Shown: piece after piece, positions 22,389 to 34,781 of the stretch
How the letters are laid out: the number at the start of each line of letters is the position of its first letter
Numbering within the stretch: the stretch's first letter is position 1
NCBI GenBank assembly: GCA_027563935.2
Contig: CM050454.1
Location: 6,166,001 to 6,230,000, forward strand
DNA length: 64,000 nucleotides
Source: Costus lasius
Taxonomy: Eukaryota > Streptophyta > Magnoliopsida > Zingiberales > Costaceae
Direction: 5' to 3'
Notes under the pieces: generated by a model
The model's database searches: none
What the model was told of the DNA's origin: nothing
The model's input: the letters and a program-made list of their open reading frames with translations, nothing else
Made by a program: the position numbers and the translations under genes

Positions 22389-23384
22389 TTTACCCTCTTG
22401 TTACAAAACCTATCGCATCTTCATACCCAAGACCCACTCCTCATCCATATGTAATGAATAATGATTTAAGACCCATATCCCCTCTTTCCAGTGTTTCCTA
22501 TGATATCGTAGGAAAAGTAACTATCAAGCATAACAGGCCTCTCCTTCCTAAACGGTAAGGAATCAACTTCTAAAAGGCTAAAGCATTTAGGACAACATTT
22601 TGGCCACCTAGGAATCATTCCATGTCTCTTCTAAAGGTAAGCACCCATTAATCCATTTCAAAATAATCTTGCCAAAGCCTTCAATTATATTTCCTAAAAG
22701 GTTATAATGAAATCTTGACACACTAAACTTCCAGCCATAATTCATCACAATCTTTCTCTAGATGGTTAAATTATTAGTAATAAGAGCTTCAATAATTGCA
22801 TTACCAGCAGCACCTCCTCTGCATTACTAAAACAATAAGGGGAACTAAGAAGCATCAAAACCCTAATGCCTAAACATGTAGACCAGATAAAAAATTTAAG
22901 TGCAATTGATCCATTAGATTTTTATAGTAGCAAATAAAAAAGATTTTACATGGGCGAATATTAACTAATACCTAGTATATTGATTTGCTGTCGCTCAGAG
23001 TTGAGAACGGGCTAACGAAGCAGCGGACGGGTGTAGCAAGCAGTGAACAGGTGAAGCAAGTAGCGACGGAAGAGGCATTGAGAGGCGAGAAAGAGAGAAA
23101 TCTTGCCCACCTTGCAGGATTCGATCGCTGCGGGTCAGGGCTCGAGCGTTGCGAGTCTACTGCAGTTAGGGATTTAGGGTTGCCATAATAATTTATATAT
23201 ATTATATACGGTTCTAACAAGGGGTTAGCATCGGTAAAATCTATTTTATAGATTATTAAAAATTTAGATAAATTCGGTAAAAAAAAATTAAGTTTCAGTA
23301 TCTAATTAACTTTTTGGAAATCAATTTTGGTTTTTATTTTGTGCTTAAGTAAAAAAGAATTTATCGATATATATAATATTTATT
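22389..23384. other. 1-kb segment between the 780-bp direct repeats
   Basis: AT-rich except for a GC-richer patch at 22980-23185. No retroelement protein is recognised. If the repeats are LTRs, this is the internal region of a small non-autonomous element; the patch could be captured host DNA. Confidence 0.4.
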
Positions 23385-24167
23385 TTGTTACCTTTAGTAA
23401 CCATATGTGATCAGATTTAGCTAATCCACGCCTTAGTTATATTCCTGGGTTTATCCATGGAGACTTCAAGTGGATTCTTAACCTAAAGATAAGTGTGGGG
23501 GCAATCCTTTCTAGGATAATAACCCACTATTTGAATGTTGTTTTTGCACCTTAAGATAAGAGCTCTCCATAAGAATCACAATCAATTAGGGGGCCTTAAA
23601 CTTTCCATTGAGAGGGCAGCCAATCCTTAAAAGCTCTTGAAGTCCTTGATCACCCCAGACCAAGAGGTTTGCCTTTGCTCTCTGATCAATTCTAGTGTAC
23701 TCATCAGACAGTTTAACTTAAAATGGTGACCTTAGTCAAGCACAAAAACGCTAAGGGCTGAAGATGCTGACACTAGTTTTTTTCCATAAAAGTTGTTCCT
23801 AGCAAAAACCACCAAAATCAAATCCTTTGCACCCAGGTCAAGCAGCGAATCCTGCTTCATTCTGAGGAGAATATCCTCACTAATTTTGTTCCCAACTATG
23901 ATTCCTTCTAGAACCCTAACACTCCTTGTAATTCTTATAAGCTTATATCTTGCCTTGGCTCTCTCACTAAGATTTCCTAGATACATGGGCCCTCCTCTCT
24001 CAACCCTTGTGTTCTCAGTTGCTCCTGGTGATTAGTAACCTCAGGCAAGGGACAAGCTCTAGTACTCTACCATGATGGTTTCACCCCAAATTACATCAGC
24101 ATCACTAGGAGATTATTGAGCTCGTTTACCTCTAAGTTCTTAATACCTTCCATCGAGAAGCTGTCAA
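23385..24167. repeat. 780-bp direct repeat, copy B
   Basis: Partner of 21606-22388, same orientation, scattered substitutions and single-base indels. The minus-strand frame at 23732-23986 begins with the same peptide as copy A and diverges near its end through a one-base length difference. Confidence 0.8.
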
Positions 24168-25639
24168 CCCATTTATGCCACTATACAATCCTCTATGTAA
24201 TAACTCATAAATAGGTTAATTTGTTTACAACCCGATTAAATTTAACCTAAATCTTTAAAATTTGGTATTGTATTACATTATGTTAGCAAGTCATATTTTG
24301 TCATATGAATATGTACATTCATCTAGATATATTAGAGTGTAGCACATTTATTTAAATTTTATTAGACATATTTCATATATGGAATCTTAGCTAATTTCTT
24401 ATAATTTAATAAATTGCTACAATGATAAATATATTCTTTTAGTTTCTATCAATACATTTATCATTATAATAATTTATTAAATTATAATTTTATAGAATAA
24501 TTAATTTTTTTATTTAATTAGGTACCATGTATCCGTTTACATATTACCGTTGAGTTTAAGTAATAGGATACTTGTTTGAGTTCAACTATTAAAGTTTTAT
24601 AGTTATAGGTGAGCATTCGATATTTACTGATACCAAATTTATCGAATTAAATTTATCAAAAAAATTTATATCGAAATTCTATAAACCGAAATCAAATCGA
24701 ATTTCTAGAATACTGATTCCTTACCAAACCAAAATTACTAAAATTTGTTTCTATAAATTATCAAAAATATAATATAGTATATGTTATGTGTATGACTAGT
24801 GACTTAATTAAATTAACCTAAATATGTCTCGTTTAATTAACTGGGTCAAATGACTTAAACCAAATACGACTTGTATATAATTACACCAATCCAACATGAC
24901 CCAAAATCTTCTTAGTGTTTAGTTCAATGTCAAGTCTCTTTTAGGGATTGGTGACTTACCCATTCAGTGACTTAAGCATTGGACATTTCTAAAATGGATC
25001 GGATCGAGTGAATTAGAGAATAGATAGACATCTATTGGCATTCCTGCCTTCTCCTTTCATGGCCCATTCAAAAGAGAATCTAGGACCTTTTGGTCGTGAA
25101 TATTTGAATAGGACGAACTAGCCTCTATGGATATCTTTACTTTGGAACAAAACAATTCGAATTAGGCTTGGTCAATGGAAATATGTATTATCCATACGAG
25201 AGATCTTCTCATCGACCTGAGATGAAAAGAAAAATCTATCTAATTTCTTTAGTTATTCAGTTAAACCAATGATTCATTATTAGAGCAGATAGCAACAAGC
25301 ATTTCATCGAACATGCATATTTTTTATTTTCCAATGAATTTAGATTGTTTAATTAATGTAAATTGTTTGATACAGTGAGTAATAGACTTTGGTTGTTCAC
25401 TGTTCAAAAATTCTCATTTAGGCAGTTCATATCAACCATACATAATATTTTAATTAAAGATTTCAATTCTTCCATGTTTCAACATTAGCATATTATTCCA
25501 TATAGCTGAAGTCCAAAATATATAATAAAAAGTATTTCTATAATTCTACCACCCGCTAATCTTGTTCCACTTAATCCCTTTTTTATGCCCACATATCTTT
25601 ACGGCTAAGGAATAAGAAGGGAATTCAGTGGCGAAGTGG
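24168..25639. other. AT-rich spacer with foldback remnants
   Basis: No genes recognised. It contains the inverted repeat at 24399-24487 and, near 24595-24760, a run of ACCGAAAT/TCGAATT phrases typical of decayed MITE-like sequence. Confidence 0.4.
24399..24487. repeat. Short AT-rich inverted repeat
   Basis: TTATAATTTAATAAATTG with TACAATGATAAATAT (24399-24431) pairs with ATTTATCATTATAATAATTT and ATTAAATTATAA (24456-24487), leaving a short loop. It looks like a MITE core or chance AT foldback. No target duplication was identified. Confidence 0.6.
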
Positions 25640-27225
25640 TGCATTTGCCTTCCCAAGCACTGATTCCTCAAAAAAATTTGCTACATTTCAGAGGAGGGAA
25701 ATATAGAGAGAAAGGAAAGAATTAGATTTCTTTCCTTCAATTTTCTTAGTTTCAGAAGAGGGAATTACTAGAAAGAAAGGAAAAAACCTAATTCCTTTCC
25801 TTTGTTTTTATTCCCTCCAAATGGGACGGAAATCGATTTTCATCCACTCGCTCGATCTCCCAAACCTCGCCGCGTCTTCGACCCTCGCCGCACCCTCGCC
25901 CTCTCGCCGAGTCTTCGACCCTCGCCAGGCCCTAATCTCGCCCACTCACCATCTTCTTGCCCTCTCGCCTGATGGAAGCCTGAAGCCTCCATTGCGTCCT
26001 CCTTCACCAGCTCCTGAAGCTTTCGATTTCACCTGAAGCCTTCCCTCACTCACATGAAGCTTTCGATTTCATCTTTGCAATTCATCAGCTTCCATAAGCT
26101 CGCTGTCGCCACTCTCCAGTTAAATTCATCAGATTTCATCATCTAATGCATTCAGCCTTATTCATATGTGAAACAAAAAAATTCATACAGGGCAGTCAAT
26201 GCCTTCAGCTATGTTTTACCTGATTCACAGACGAGCAACAATAAAATCTAATTTATTAGTGATGATCTAATGCACGTGTATACAGGATAGTCAATGATTT
26301 CATCTTGTTCATAATTTTTATAAATGTTCGTACGGCTTGTGTTTATCTATATTTATAAATGTTTTATTTATAAGTTTTATTATGGCTTCAATGAGTACTC
26401 AAAATTCATGTTCTTAATTGTCAATATCTATGCATAGCTGCATGGGTTGTTGTAGAAGAATTGATGTCAAAACTACAAAAAACATGAGCTGAAAAATTAT
26501 TACAAGAGAGTGATGAAGTTAGAGATGGCATTCGAATAGAAATATTAAAAAACTTAACTAGTTCGGATGAACATTGTCATAACATGATAAGAATGAAAGT
26601 ACATGCTTTTAAACATTTGTGACAATTACTCCATCTGTTGTATTAGACTTGTTGTATTGTATTTAACTCTTCCTATGTTAGACTTTTGTTATTGTATTTT
26701 GATGGATACTTGATGGTATTGTGTTGGGCATGTTCTATTTTTTTTTAAGAACTTAATAATATTTAAATTTTGGTACTATTGTGTTGAACTTGATGATATT
26801 TACGTTTTAGTGGATGTGTATTTATATTTTATTGACTTTATTATATTTTATATACAGGTGCGCATCTTTATAATATAGAAAGAATAGTGTCAAAATTTTT
26901 TATAATTTATTATTATTAAATTTAATTATTATGCTAATTTCTATAATTATAATATTAAATAAAAATAGATAAATACTGTGCTAAATAATAAGTATTTAAT
27001 AAAAATTTATAGTATTTTATTTAATTAGTAAACTATATTATTTATAATAATACTAGTGATTTATTTATTATGTATAATATAAATAATTTTAAAATTTAGT
27101 CTTTCCTCATGTTCTTTCCTTTCACTGAAACACATGGCCTAAAAGAGAAAGTAGTTATTTCTCTCCTTCCTATTTCCTTTCTATTGTTATTTCTTTTCTT
27201 TCTTGATTTTTTTTCCTCTTCCGAA
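25640..27225 (+). mobile_element. Probable PIF/Harbinger-like remnant
   Basis: The region begins with repeated TTTCAGA-AGAGGGAA phrases (about 25687-25760) and ends with complementary versions (TTTCCTCTTCCGAAACACAG near 27210-27232), giving an inverted-end layout. A frame near 26515-26625 reads as DGIRIEILKNLTSSDEHCHN then MIRMKVHAFKHL, which resembles the N-terminal segment of Harbinger nucleases, such as RMMRMDKHDFKQL in the intact element at 47480. No DDE domain remains and termini are not certain. The 25821-26036 frame is probably an old untranslated or exon piece carried inside. Confidence 0.45.
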
Positions 27226-27734
27226 ACACAGCGTTTAGGTGGACATAGAGAATCATCGTTATGTTAATACTAGTGTATGATGAGCTCGATTGCAAGTGGT
27301 GAAATTATTTTAGGAGTGAAGGGAAACAAGGTAACATGCGTCATTAGATGTAGCTTGCTCATTCTACTTTCACACATTCGTGAGCAAAAAACCCACAATA
27401 AAGTTAAATATTTAAATACAAAGACAATGGAATAAATATCAAATTGAGATGAACAATAATATTTGGGACAAATTGTGGATAGTAAAAAAATCTTGGGGCT
27501 ATTTAAAAACCTTCCTATTCATTATATACCTAATTAGTATACATACTCAAGTTAGGCCTAAATATTAATGAGAAGTAATATTCTACATTAAATTACAAAG
27601 ATCATTTACGAAACTCAAAGCATTCTCTGAACAATAGAATAATCATATGATCAGAAACGTACAGTACAGTTCTTTCAAATGGAGGTAAGCCAACTTCTAT
27701 CAATACTCTAATACCCACTGATACCGACTACAAC
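27226..27734. other. AT-rich spacer
   Basis: No coding or structural feature recognised. Confidence 0.4.
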
Positions 27735-29285
27735 TAGGGGTGGCAATTCATATTTCACATGTCATAACGTATCGTATCATACTTGACATATGACACGATT
27801 ATGCTTGACACGAACACGACCCGTTTATGTATACGAATCAATATACAAAACACAGACACGACCGGCTTATTTTACATGTGACACGACACAACACGACTGA
27901 CACGTTTAATAAATAGGTCGTGTCACATGACCCGACACAACACGATTGACACGATTTATAATATAAGTTATTAGATGACACAACACGACACGACACAAAT
28001 AACCTTCGTAACTCACTATATTTACATTAAATTAGATATAAGTTATCAATCAACATAAATTGTCATCAAACAACATAATCAATAAACATTATACTCAGTT
28101 TCAAGAGAACCGGATGCCACATAATCACAAACCAAACCAAACATCTTCAATCTAAGGAATGAATGTTTCCGCATGACACAAGTAGACAAGAAATTACCAT
28201 TAGAAAACTATGCTTACAAATGCAGACACGAGAGAAGTTTCCATCAATTTCAGATTTGATAAACAAAACCATTTTACATGCAGAAATCAATCAAAGAACT
28301 CAAATAGATTGCTTGACCAAAGAATAATCAGCTAAAAGGCAAGGCACGACATCCACCCAACTGGTTAACAAGTGAGCACATCATCAACTTCAACAACACT
28401 AACTGAGCAGATCATCACTATGCTTACATAGACAATTGTAAGAAGCAGAAGTTCTTAACCCTTTATCTATAAGAAATCAAAGAAAACCCTTACCCAGAAA
28501 TCCCAATCATGGGAAAATAGAACCTCCAACATACATCTTAAGCAAATTACATCCTTCTTCATGCGCAAAGCAATCAGCTTAAATTAGCGGCGAAGATAAC
28601 AAAAGAGATCGGCGAAGAGAAAAAAAAACCAAAAACAATAAAGTTTTGTACTCAGGGGATCGGCGAAAAATAAATTAGCGGCGAAAAATAAAGTTTTGTA
28701 CTCGAAACTTACCAGAACTTGAATTCAGGGGATCGGCGAAGCAAGGTTCGAGAGGAAATCAGCGGCAGGCAGTGGATCGGCGAAGCAAACGAGAGGAAAT
28801 CAGGGCAGACGGTGGATCAGCGTCCAGGGTCGGGGGTAGACGCAGAAACGGACGATTCTGCAGTGGACGCAGAAGACGGGGTCGAGGGCAGGCAGACAGT
28901 GGGCGGCCGAGAGCTCGGGGTCGGGTTAGCAATATGCAGATCGGCGTCGGGCGTCGACGGAAATGAGAAAAGACAGGGTTTTGTAACTTTGTTTTGCTCG
29001 TAAGTCGTAAGTCACGGGCTCACGACCTCACGGACACGCACGGGTTTAGTAGTTTTAGATACACGTTTATTATTTTTAGATTTAGTTATTAAAATTACCT
29101 ATATATTATTAATATTATATAATACATATTATATATGAGTTCGGCAAGTAGACTAGCGATACAAAACGAATTTTTGCTTGTCATAAACAGGTTAACACGA
29201 TAATAATATGAAACACGATTAATTATGTGAAACCCAAACCTACAAAACTTGTGTCATGTCGTATCGTGTTAGTGGGTCGTATAAC
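27735..29285. mobile_element. Decayed hAT-like element, TAGGGGTGGCAA end
   Basis: It starts TAGGGGTGGCAATTCAT, followed by many ACACGAC/CGTGTC phrases. Near 29180-29285 the complementary style returns (GTGTCATGTCGTATCGTGTT). TAGGGGTGGCAA with GACACGA repeats is a common plant hAT MITE/element end. The expected closing TTGCCACCCCTA is missing, so the right end is truncated and no target duplication can be shown. Inside, 28560-28990 is GC-richer with overlapping open frames (28719-29003) that I cannot name, possibly captured host sequence. Confidence 0.5.
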
Positions 29286-29608
29286 AACTGCAAGAATAAA
29301 CTAGAATTCCAAAAGGACCAAAACTTATGCAACATGTCAGGCTTTCTTCCTTATATCAGAAGCTTCATCGTCGTCTTCTTTCCTTTCTTTGCCTTTGCGG
29401 AACCTTCTCCGTGACTGAGTTTGTAAAGAAAGAAAAATCAAAACTAAGTTTAAAAGCCGCTTTAGGGTTAAAAGAGAACAATCATAGTGATAATTTTAAC
29501 AAAAGTTACTTCTTTGTAACGCAACAATTCAGCCACAATCATGCACGGTATATAGGTTCATGGCTATACATACAATCTATTAACGAAAAAAGAAATTTAA
29601 ACAATATA

Positions 29609-32552
29609 TGTTATGCCCCGGCGAAAAAATTCACTAGGGATGTAAGAGTTTAAGGAATATAAGCCAACATAATCACCAAAATATACATTCAACCACCACG
29701 ATATAGCATCTATCAACAAAAGTTTTCATATGCATCAAGTCTCACAATCTATATCAAAACAAATCAAGGCATACTTATTACAATTTCTCGTCAATCTCAA
29801 AGTTTGGCAAACAATGCCTAGAATGCAATATCACAATATGAGAAAGATCAAATTCTAACTATTTATTCTCCCCGAGGCTCCCATGTCTCTAACTAGCTAT
29901 TCATTTTGGGGTTGGGCCGAACTTGGACCTGGACCTGGAGGCAAAATAAAGGGATTAGCAAGGAGAGCTAAGTAGGAATCACAAAATGCATGTAACAAGG
30001 AAAGGTAATTAAAAACAATTTCACTATTCTACATGAAAACATTACATCATCATAGTCGTGTACAATCAAGAGCGTAACTACATAATAACCTCACAATCGA
30101 GTCCGCACTCTTTATTAGAGTGTTTCCATCGTTGCTCAACCGATGGAACAACTGTCCACAGACAGCTCGGGGGATGTTGCGTCCAACATCCAGGACCCCG
30201 GTTAGTCTAATGATTTCCCATCAAGTGACCTCTAGCTAGCACCTCTATAGCCGAACCACACTCAGCACTATAGAGTCCACGGTGGTATCATAAGATCGAT
30301 CAATGCCACGACATCAGTCAATCCTCAAAAGTACTACACTATCATCATATATGTTTCAACAAAGTAACCAATGCAAATATCAAACCATCTCATGTCCATC
30401 ACAATGATCATAAATGAATGATATTGAATTCAATAGTAAAGAAACAATAATCAAAGGAACTGAACAATAAGGTACCACAGATTTCAAATAAAGCTTAAAA
30501 TACTGTGAGGAAAGGAGAGAGGTTAGATTTCTACCTCAATGGTTGTTTCTCTTTGTCAAATATTTATCAAGCCTTTGAGTTTCCAGTCTTTGACCTCCTA
30601 ACTTCTCAAACCTTAGTTGTCTTCTTTTCTAATTATTTCAAGGAAATAAGATTATTGTGTGCATGCAATTAAAATTACCTTATTAATTCATTTAAAACAA
30701 AGTTAAGCATGCATTTCATTCCTTCTTTATCACTAATAATTGAATCCCAAATTCTTTTCCTATAACATTAATTTACTGTACAGGAAAGCATAAACGCAAG
30801 GGAGATCAACTCTAAACAGTAGGTAGTTAGTTCCAATATTATACGTGCATCAAATCAAACTAAATTTATTTAATTTTTGTACCTTAATTAACCGATTCCA
30901 CCCAAAACAGTACATATGAAATCGAAATGGATTAACAAAATGCATCAAATTTCAAAAATCAAATCAATATATTCACCTAATCCACATAAATTAAATCAGC
31001 ATGGCTAAAACTCTCAACAAGTCTTCCACGTACAAATTTTATCAACATTTGCAACAAATAAATGATTATTTAAGTAAAGCTTTAATGGATCCAAATTGAT
31101 TTCGAGCAAGGGGGAATAAAATAATAAAACCACTCTCAATAATTCCATCCATCAACCCAGATGAATACAATTTTACTTAGAATAGTAAATACATTAGTCC
31201 ACATGCTGCCTCAAATTTTAGATAGTAGTGAATGCTCTAAATACAAACAATTTCCAAGATAAGTTGTGATTCTTGGATACATGAGTTGATTGTTATGGAG
31301 AAATTCTCAAAAAGAAAAACTATTTAATAGTTCCTCATGCTTGCTGTAGGAAAGCCACTTGGAAAGAATATAGGATACATGGTGCATAATGCTAAAGAAA
31401 AGTTATTGATAAAAGAAGAGTTATGGTGGCGGACTTTGAAATAAAAACAAATTAATAAAAATGATTCAAATAGACACTTGAAAATAGTCAAACACATTGC
31501 AATTGAAATCGTCTGTCATGCACTTAAATAATATATCAAGATTTAGTAGTTAGGAATGTTCCACAAAGGCAATAAGGAATATAAACTTTTGATGTGGATG
31601 CATCTGTTATTGACAGCAAACAGTATTAAAATTCCAAAATGAGCCATGCATTATTTTCTCCAGAAGATTAAATTCCATTTCTAGGATGAACCAATTGAGG
31701 TACTTCACATTTACAAATAAACTCAACATGTAGAAGAAACTACTATTACCATCTGGAACAATATAACATGAATATCAACATAGGAAAAATGAAGATAGCT
31801 TATCGATTCTTTAGGAAAACCTTACAAAATGACCACAAAGAAAATGCTAATCATCGAACAAATCAGGAAAATATAAGTTCACAGTATACCTCTCAGATCT
31901 TGAAACTCAGTAAACCCAATTTCATTCATTTACAAATACAGCTTTTCAAAAGCTTAAAAGATCAATTGAATGGAAAAATAACTAATTCGGAATGCCAGAG
32001 AATCCAAACCTATGTTATATCTTATCCAAGAAACAAAACTCACACATACAGGGAGAAGACCATTATTGCAGTAAACAAAATCACGTGGATTTCTACGTTT
32101 TCCTAAAGAAGAACGAAATCCAATATGAAATCAACTAGGAAAAGTATACACAGACGTCTTACCTAATCTCCAAAATTCAAAAACAAAAGAAGATCCAGGG
32201 ATTTTCGACGCACGCCTCTTGCTACAAAATCCAAAGTAGAGGCGTCACCAAATCAAGCTCGGAGAGGAATGGAAGAAATCTCGAAGGGAGAAGAAGGAAT
32301 TGCTGCTGCACACCTTCGAAGACAAAACCAAAGTGAAAGGAGCGAGATCCCGTTGCCGCCCAAGAATAGACGAAGAACTCGCTGCCACTCACGGAAGAAA
32401 AAAAAATAAACAGAAAGAAGGAAGAAACCCTCGGTAGAAGAGAAGGGGGGTTTTAAAAAGGATTTTACACTAAGGTCCATAAGTTTCAGCTAATCACAAC
32501 TAGGTCATACAAGAATTAAAATACAAAGTTAATTTTAAGATACGTTATAACA
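29609..32552 (+). mobile_element. Large solo LTR (2.94 kb), ATATA target duplication
   Basis: The ends are TGTTATGCCCCGGCG and CGTTATAACA (inverted TGTTAT/ATAACA), bordered by ATATA at 29604-29608 and 32553-32557. No primer site, polypurine tract, gag or pol is seen, so I read it as a solo LTR. Long LTRs starting TGTTATGCCCCG suggest a Tekay/Del-type chromovirus, an inference from general style only. The 3' part (about 32190-32480), GA-rich with a purine-heavy leader-like stretch, could be the old transcribed R/U5 region. Open frames inside (29327-29653 overlaps the left edge; 31768-32106; 32253-32480 minus) are not convincing genes. Confidence 0.8.
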
Positions 32553-32557
32553 ATATA

Positions 32558-33313
32558 AGTATGTGATGCCTGCTCATCTGCAAGCCAATATCGTTGCCCG
32601 TACCTCAAGCCAAAAATTTGCTTGATATTATATGAACCTGGGGATTGCGATAAATGACAAAGTATATGATTCAACCCCAAGTACTGACATTAAGAATTAT
32701 ATCAAAGAAGTGATTCTATCTACTATCACAAATTCCATTTTTTTTGGCCAAAGCCATAAATTTGGTATCGTTTACCAATTATCAGATGACTGCTGAATAA
32801 TGAGTGATGAGACCAACTATTAGAAAAAAATTAAAATTTTAAAAGAAGCCGCTACAAATTGAAAATAGAATAAGATATGCAATTAGGAAAATTCATACTA
32901 TCAAAATTTGGTATCAAAAAAGTGATTCTAACCCTATTTGGTATAGCTGGTCAGCTGCTTTTACTGCTCAAAACAACTAATTTTAAAAAGCTGGAGTGTT
33001 CATAAGTTTGAAAAAGCTGAGAAAGAGCTACTTTTAATTACTTTCTAACTATTTTTCTTTTTGTATCATCTGTCAGTACCTATATTCATGTCTTTTCAAT
33101 AATAAAATTAGTATTTAAATAAATAATATTAAATTTAAAATTATTTTTAAATATTTTTTTTTTAAAAATGACTAGCATAATAGTTTAGCTAAATAACTTT
33201 TAACTTTTCCAATCAGCTACTTTTCAACCAGTACTTTTTTAACCAATACTTAGAGACACGAGTCTTCGACTATCGACTACACTAGACCACACTGACATGC
33301 GTTCCTCGATGCA
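32558..33313. other. AT-rich spacer with a possible decayed MITE
   Basis: Between about 32932 and 33255 the sequence opens CCCTATTTGGTATAGCTG and closes with CAGCTACTTTTCAACCAGTAC, the style of PIF/Harbinger- or hAT-derived MITEs. The ends do not pair well and no target duplication was fixed. No gene recognised. Confidence 0.4.
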
Positions 33314-33690
33314 TTTCTTCTTCTCCAGAGCTTTGGTAACTTTAGCACCAGTTGGATCCTTCTTCTCAACGCTCTTGATGACACCCACAGTAACAGTTTG
33401 CCTCATGTCCCTCTCATGTCCCTAACAGCAAAACGACCCAGAGGAGGATACTCGGAGAAGGTTTCAACCACCATGGGCTTAGTAGGAACCATCTTGACAA
33501 AAGCTGCGGCACCATTCTTGAGGAACTTGTGCTCCTTCTCCAACTCCTTTCCAGATCGCCTGTCAATCTTGGTGAGAATTTCCGCAAACTTAACAGCAAT
33601 ATGAGAGGTGTGACAATCCAGGACAGGGGCATAGCCGTTCCCGATTTGACCTTGGTTCATAATGATAACTTGCGCCATGAAATTGGCAGA
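33314..33690 (-). pseudogene. Truncated elongation factor eEF1A pseudogene (C-terminal domain)
   Basis: The minus strand reads [20 protein letters not shown], then [20 protein letters not shown] and [20 protein letters not shown], which is domain III of translation elongation factor eEF1A (delivers aminoacyl-tRNA to the ribosome). Near 33410 a duplicated GGGACATGAG causes a frameshift; the continuation, [20 protein letters not shown] then EKKK, is in another frame (33314-33400). The GTPase domain and domain II are absent. At least one codon has been lost near IIMNQGQ, where eEF1A normally has HPGQ. The 5' truncation fits a retroposed copy. The 33403-33723 frame starts upstream of homology with unrelated sequence. 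Confidence 0.93.
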
Positions 33691-34781
33691 AGATTGAAAT
33701 GGTACCTCGCAGCTGCCCACCATTGTCTCCCTTAATTTTTCTTCTTTTTCAATTTCCTACTACTCTTGAATGAAAAGGGGAGACTGTGGCCTATGTATAT
33801 AGGAGTTGTTTGGAATAATATATAAATTAGGGTAGGTGATCTTTCCCATAGCTAACTTTTACAAAAATAGTTCACAAGTCAAAGAAAGTCCAATACTTCC
33901 GGAAATAGTTTTGTAACGGGGCACGCCGCTGCAAATTTGCAGCCGAAAGGCCCCATTTCTAAATAAAACAGATTTTTTTTAAAAAATAAATTATGAAAAT
34001 AATTTACACATCTTAAACTATCCAATGGTATTAATATTGCTATAAACAAGATTACACACAATGAGAAATTAACCTAAACATTTTGCATAAAAAATAAAAA
34101 GTAAAGTGAATAGTACTTTTTGTTTTTTCATATAAAATGGTTAGGTTAATTTCTCATTGTGTGTAATCTTGTTTATAGCAATATTGGTACTATTGGATAA
34201 CTTAGAATGTGTAGATCATTTTTATAAAAAAAATTCTTTTAGAGGAAAAATAAGATACCCAACTTAGAAAAACTAAGCAGGGGTTTCCGTTGGAAAAATT
34301 TGTCCAATACTTCCTATTCATTTCCTCGCTCATTTAATTGAGCAAGCTGTAGAGATTATCTATTACATTTTAAATCAACAGAATTAGTACCAAGCTATCA
34401 ATAGTCACACAATGGTTTATACAATCTCAAAGATTACACTATTAGATCCCTCAACAACATAAAATTATCTTTAGAAAATTTTCACAAATGTAAATTTCAG
34501 CGAGATATGTTGAAGATGAATTAGAGCTTTGTATGCGTTAAAGGTGAAAAGTTCCTATTTAAAAAATCAAAAAAATATTCAAAAAAGAAGATAATTATGG
34601 ATTATAAACTCAACCTGGGTATATAACAAAAACTTATGAAAGATCGGATAGGAGTAAATTGAAAGGCCTAAAGTAAAAATGTTTTCTAATAGAATTTGGA
34701 TATAAATGGATGACATCTCACATATGGCAATGAATTCATTATCTATAAATGTTAACCAAGAAGATCAGACCATAACGAACC
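33691..34781. other. Spacer containing a foldback element
   Basis: No gene recognised. It holds the inverted repeat at 33959-34243 and its 13-bp flanking direct repeats, listed separately. The rest is AT-rich. Confidence 0.4.
33888..34314. repeat. Foldback (MITE-like) element with 13-bp direct repeats at its borders
   Basis: An arm at about 33959-34080 (with ATTGCTATAAACAAGATTAC and ACACAATGAGAAATTAACCT) pairs with 34125-34243, forming a stem of roughly 100 bp. Outside it, GTCCAATACTTCC occurs at 33888-33900 and again at 34302-34314. Near the left border is GGGGCACGCCGCTGCAAATT continuing TGCAGCCGAAAGGCCCC, a nested palindrome with core GCTGCAAATTTGCAGC. Superfamily unknown; a 9-13-bp duplication would suit a Mutator-like insertion, but terminal repeats are not convincing. 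Confidence 0.65.

Noticed and set aside
28719..29003. 94-codon frame as a gene
   Set aside because: Low-complexity charged peptide within a decayed hAT-like element; overlapping frame of similar length, no homology recognised.
29609..32552. Complete small LTR retrotransposon
   Set aside because: I could not find two internal LTR copies, a primer site or a polypurine tract; a single long LTR with a 5-bp duplication fits better.
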